Source: Holacanthus passer (lineage: Eukaryota > Chordata > Actinopteri > Pomacanthidae). Taken from it: 64,000 nt of DNA. Position numbers and translations under genes: made by a program. A model generated the notes under the pieces. The model saw nothing but the letters and a program-made list of their open reading frames with translations. It had not been told where the DNA came from and searched no databases. The stretch covers positions 310,001-374,000 of the forward strand of contig JAFREQ010000062.1 in the NCBI GenBank assembly GCA_025331565.1, in the 5' to 3' direction. Positions 59,626-64,000 of this stretch are shown in pieces. Position 1 is the stretch's first letter. The number at the start of each line of letters is the position of its first letter.

Positions 59626-62600
59626 CTAGTCCTTCTGCTGCTCCAAGATCAGATCAGACAGAACATTGATGTCCGTCTCGGCCGGGTTGCACTGCAGCAC
59701 CAGCGCCACCATGTTGTCCTGACCCGCAAAAACCTGACAGAGCTGCTCCCTTAGGCTGGCTGTTTCCTCTGGACTCCTGTCTGCAGCCGAAGCTCCAAAC
59801 TGCCTGTGCTGGTGTCCCGAGTCCCATCCCTTTCCATGTCCTCTACCTTTACCCCGGCTGCCTCCGCGGGCCGCGTCCAGAGTTCGGTCTCGGAAGTTCA
59901 GGACCTCCGTTTGGGAGCGTGGAGGTTTGGAGGAGGGAAAAGCGGTGGCTACACCGGCAAAGGAGTGGTGTCCTGGGTCAGGAGTCCTGAGAGGATTGAA
60001 GAAATTAATTCAGGGAACAAAACATGATACAGTTATTTTCTTATGATAAATATTTCCTTAACCTTTTAAAGTTTCTCAGCTATAAGTGTATCTATCCGTG
60101 TGAGCGTGCTGGTTGTTCATACCTGTGCTCCGAGCGGAGGAAGTCATCCAGGTGTGGCCCTCCTCTGCCCAGAGGGTCGTCCGGCACCATGAAGTGATCC
60201 CCGACAAACGTATACTGAAGAAGTCTGGGGAGATCACACCACTGTATTTGTTGGACTAGCCCTTTAAACAGTTTTAAGCGACAGGAGACTTGACATGAGC
60301 TTGAATTCTGTCTCTTCATACCTCTTTTTGATGATGTCCCTCCACACAGGCGACTCATCCGAAAGGTCTCTCAGGTTGTCGTTAGTTACAATCACTCCAT
60401 CTGTCTTCTGTGCAAGCTGCAACATAAACCTGTGGAAAACAGGAGACAAGAGAAATGAAAGATTTCAAAGCAACCTGGAAAACAACCTAAAGTCTTTGGC
60501 GCCCCACAGTGGTGGTCTCAAACATTCACCTCAATACTACATACATACTGATTCTAAGCAGGTTTTGAGTGTATAGTTATTTGTGCTGGAAATGTGACAA
60601 CACTCAAACCAAATGTAACACATATTAAAAACAGTTGATTTCTTAAGTGTGTTATTGATGCACACTGTTCTCCCACAATGCAATGCACACAGGAAACAGA
60701 GGAGCTGCTCACAGCTGCAAAAACATTTAAAAACATTTGGATGTCTATTTGTGAGGTTTAAGGTTTTGGCAGTAGCTTTCCAAAGCTGACATCTGATGCC
60801 ACATGTATCATTTTCTGTTATGTACGAAACGGTAAAATATTACATGTATGATGATTAATATGTAGGACATCCTGTATTAAATTGGTATGCAGTACAAATT
60901 TGGGACAAAGCTATATTGTACAGAAGAATGCATTCAATGTTCATGTTTTTACAAACAAAAAAATGATGCCATCAATTGAGCATTGTATCATCCTTTAAAA
61001 ATTAAGAATATTAATAAGTTAAAACAGTTTTGAGTTATTTGTCTTGAGTCTTTTTTCAGCGACATCCTGTCCCACCAGCCCGGCTAGCTCAGTCGGTAGA
61101 GCATGAGACTCTTAATCTCAGGGTCGTGGGTTCGAGCCCCACGTTGGGCGCTTTCCTTTTTGCAAATTTCCCCGTTGTGGGACAAATAAACAAATATCTT
61201 ATCTTACAACTACTGACAGCTGCCTTTGCTGAACATTTAACCGCTTCACTGGAGCCATATGGTCACGACCGTGTCGACAAAAGACGAGGGAGGTGAGAGT
61301 GTTTCTCATTCACTTTCACACAGATTTCACAGACAGGGAGTGAAACCAGTAACTTTCTCTCTATACACCTGCTTCTCTAATCTCTAGCGCCTCCTGCTGT
61401 AACAACACACGCAGGACTGTTTTTAAGTGCAGTAACAGAGTCTGTGTACCTGTCGTCGTACGAGCTGATCCTCTTGCCCTGGACCTCTCTGGAGGGGGTG
61501 TAGGCGACCAGGCCCAGCTTCTGCAGCTCACCCAGATAGTGCTGCTCTGAGAGGCAGGAACAAACAACACTATGTTTACCTGCACCACAGGGAAAAACAC
61601 ACGCCTACACACACTCACATGTTCGCCAAAATCTGATTTGTTTGCCCGTTACATGTGACTCAGAATCAAATATAAACAGCACTTTGTCATTTCAGAAACA
61701 CACACTACATTTGGCAACATGTAACTGAGGGAGCAAGATAACATAAGAGATATCAGAATAAATAATTGATGAATAAAGTTGGAGATAAATTAGAGATTAG
61801 AGATAATTCCAATATTTGTGAAAAAGGAACTCAAGAGGTATCATGGATTAACAAAGACTTATTCCAACTATTATTCCAATGACATGGCAAACATCTTTTT
61901 GCTTGGTAGTGTAATGTTTCTGCATGTTTGTCCTTCTTATCTATAAATCTCATATACTATACATGACATGCATATTGCTATATTTAAAATATACATTGCT
62001 GGAAAATAGCCATGGGTAATATGAATACACCATTCCATGTAGAAAATGGAATAAAACATGCAGGTGCATTCACATGAATAAATAAATAAATTAAGAAATG
62101 ATTAGTTGATTTTGATTTGAATTTCTGACATTTGACCAAACTTAATTGCTCAGTGTAATCAAGAAAATAATCCGGAGATGAATAAATAATGACGATAAGT
62201 GTACACACCATGCAAGCTACTGTAACACTTTTAGTTTCCGTAACAGAGAGATAAAGTTAAAAATACTGCAGAAAGTGTTACCTTTGGACCTGGGGTTGCT
62301 CTTCTGCTTCCACTGTGGCAGGAGGGCACTGATTTGTCGATGGCCTCGGTCCCAAAAGTGCTGGACGGCCAGAGCGATTCCTCGACAGGAGAAGAAATGA
62401 CCCAACCCGTGACTGTGGGACACATGGACCAAAATATGTACAGAAGAGTTTTATAACAAAATTAGGCAACTGCTTGATGGAGAGGGAACAACATGTCTGT
62501 TAGACCTCGAAGATACGCTCAATAAATTAGAAACAATGACTATAAACATAACTTTGTGTGCAAGGAAACTCCAACTATTTAAGATTGTCTACTTTTTGGG

Positions 62601-64000
62601 CATATGGAACACGTACAACCTAAACTTGCATCCTGAAATGACCCTAATAAATAAATACAAAATCTACACATTAGACAATGTTTATAGAACAATCTTCCCA
62701 CTCCTGCCACTCCCACCTCATGGCCACGTTGCTCCCGTCAATGATGATCGTCCTCAGCTTCGGGTCTCCGGGCTTGTCTGTTAGCTGAAGGTCAAAGGGC
62801 ATCTGCAGGCCTTCCAGGAAACGCTGCTCGCCTGTCACCACCACCGGAGAGGCGGCCATGAAGCCCCGTCTTTCCCTCCCTCTGGTGGGAGACGAGTCTT
62901 TCCCGGTGAGGACTGGGGGCTCAGGGGCTTGGAGCGCTTGTTTTAAAGAATTAGAAGACTGGGGCTTTGAATTTAAGACGTTGTCCTGGGTTGGATGGTT
63001 TTGTTTTGCGGTGGATGGATTAGGCCAGTAGCTGGTTTGGTCATACTGCTTGTTGGATTGGAAATTGGTGTGTGGAGGATCTAAGGAGGAGGAATACGTA
63101 GGCATGGGTGGCCCTTTGACTTCAGGAAGGATGTTTTGGTGTGGAGTTTGTGACTTGGGAGGGTGGTGTTGCTTTGGCTGTGAGGCGAACTGATTCATGG
63201 TAGGTTGCTGGGGCTTATTAATCCAATTAAACATATCTGGCTCAGCGACAGGTACATTTAGATTTGGTACCAACACCCATCCTTTATCGGACTCTCTCTT
63301 TTCTGCAGGTATGAAAAGCTCAATTTCTCCTCTCACTTCATCCTCTGCTGGTCCAACATTTGTTCCTCCTTTCTCCAGCACCACATCATCCATCTCCCTC
63401 GGTCCCTCCCTAAAGGCGTCCATCTCTTTGCTCTCTTCTCTCTGCAGCTCCAGGAGCAGCTGGTGGGTGGATCGATCAGGCAGCATGTTGTAGACTTTGG
63501 CTACTTTCTGCTCCCTGTACCCGCAACTGGCTGCAGCCTTCTTCAACACTCCCAAGACAAAGTCCTCCTCGCATCCTTCCTCCTTTTCCTCGGCATTACC
63601 CTCTTCCTCAAAGTGTCTTGTGCTTCCTGTTGCTCCATCCACCTCGCCCTCACAAACTTCTCCCACCTCTCCATTATTACTTATCACCTTATTTCCTCCT
63701 GCTGCCATTTCTCCATCTTCTCTGTGCTCTGTCTCACAAGGTCGGTTCCTCTCCGCTCTTTGATTTAAGGCGGTACCATCTGGATTTTTGGATGTTTGCT
63801 CCCGGTCACTGCGATCCTGCTCTTGTTGAACCAAGTCCAGAATCTGCGAGGCCTCTTTGGGTCCTGTTCGGGCAAGGACTCGTTTCACAACATCCTCCGT
63901 GTAGCCCATGGCTGTGAAGAATTTCAGAAGAAGCAAAAACTGCAGCTCCTGTTCTTCCTCCTCTCTAACTCCCTCTGTCACTTTGGTACCTAATGTTCCC
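59626..64000 (-). CDS. khnyn: KHNYN-like NYN-domain endoribonuclease, N-terminus beyond window
   Basis: PIN-like RNase; mammalian KHNYN is the nuclease cofactor of the antiviral protein ZAP. Exons: 62717-64000 (open to the edge, so partial), 62282-62412, 61450-61546, 60322-60429, 60123-60224 and 59626-59986. All phases agree; 693 residues are visible. Two UBA-like segments occur: near residues 17-50 (FFTAMGYTEDVVKRVLARTG) and about 140-185 (KKAAASCGYREQKVAKVYNM). Then come a Gln/Pro-rich linker and the NYN domain: IIIDGSNVAM with the catalytic Asp, FFSCRGIALAVQHFWDRGHR, KRISSYDDRFM, TDGVIVTNDNLRDL and TFVGDHFMVPDDPLGRGGP. The C-terminal REQLCQVFAGQDNMVALVLQ and TDINVLSDLILEQ resemble the KHNYN NEDD8-binding tail. 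VVTGEQRFLEGLQMPFDLQL before the nuclease resembles KHNYN more than N4BP1. A minus-strand poly(A) signal is at 58486-58491. The KH-like N-terminus is off the right edge. Confidence 0.88.
61078..61150 (+). tRNA. tRNA-Lys(CTT), intact cloverleaf; gene or tRNA-headed retroelement
   Basis: 73 nt. Acceptor arms GCCCGGC/GTTGGGC pair with two G-U pairs, and the discriminator is G61150. The D-arm holds the A box tagctcagtcgg. The anticodon stem TGAGA/TCTCA encloses loop CTCTTAA, with anticodon CTT at 61111-61113. The T-arm holds the B box ggttcgagcc. No CCA is encoded. A T5 run at about 61156-61160 could terminate Pol III. Against a plain gene, the next 50 bases are the same tail (gcaaatttccccgttgtggg then acaaataaa) that follows the tRNA-Asn relic at 19635. 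It may therefore be the head of a young SINE. It lies antisense in a khnyn intron. Confidence 0.75.
61151..61205 (+). repeat. Shared retroelement tail after the tRNA-Lys
   Basis: ctttttgcaaatttccccgt then tgtgggacaaataaacaaat and atcttatctta. The same tail is seen at 19709-19760 and, inverted and headless, at 20200-20250. Confidence 0.65.

Noticed and set aside
1..64000. CRISPR arrays, prokaryotic operons, integrated viral genes, rRNA
   Set aside because: No regularly spaced direct repeats, no ribosome-binding-site-led compact genes, and no capsid, polymerase or envelope-like frames were seen. The window is vertebrate nuclear DNA throughout.

Overview
The window is animal nuclear DNA from a ray-finned (teleost) fish. 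Genes are split into many short exons with GT/AG junctions and introns from about 80 bp to several kb. CA, GT and GA microsatellites are frequent. Interspersed repeats typical of fish genomes are present, and the encoded proteins are vertebrate families. Nothing bacterial, viral or CRISPR-like was seen. All exon joins below were made by eye and checked for reading-phase consistency.

Left block (1-30 kb): slc12a6 (minus, 3' part off the left edge), nop10 (minus), a NUTM1-like gene (plus), lpcat4 (minus) and emc4 (minus). To my knowledge the human 15q14 order is EMC4-SLC12A6-NOP10-NUTM1-LPCAT4, with the same relative strands for the last four. The fish block therefore looks conserved apart from the position of emc4. 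The NUTM1-like gene is the most interesting item: NUT is usually discussed as a mammalian testis protein, yet a gene in the right place and on the right strand shares the NUT-type motifs.

Right block (32-64 kb): a CYLD-family deubiquitinase, a group II transmembrane adenylyl cyclase that looks most like ADCY4, and a KHNYN/N4BP1-type NYN ribonuclease that looks most like KHNYN. All three are on the minus strand, and the last runs off the right edge. In human, ADCY4 and KHNYN lie on 14q12, while CYLD, ADCY7 and N4BP1 lie on 16q12. The trio therefore fits an ancient duplicated (ohnolog) segment, and the CYLD gene may be the extra fish paralogue (cyldl).

The genes do not form one pathway. They cover K-Cl cotransport, H/ACA snoRNP assembly, a possible chromatin regulator, phospholipid remodelling, ER membrane-protein insertion, ubiquitin editing, cAMP synthesis and RNA decay. 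Between them lie repeats: a dispersed fish repeat in several copies, two copies of a TA-flanked DNA transposon, and a set of tRNA-headed or headless elements sharing one 3' tail. One of these carries an intact tRNA-Lys(CTT) cloverleaf.
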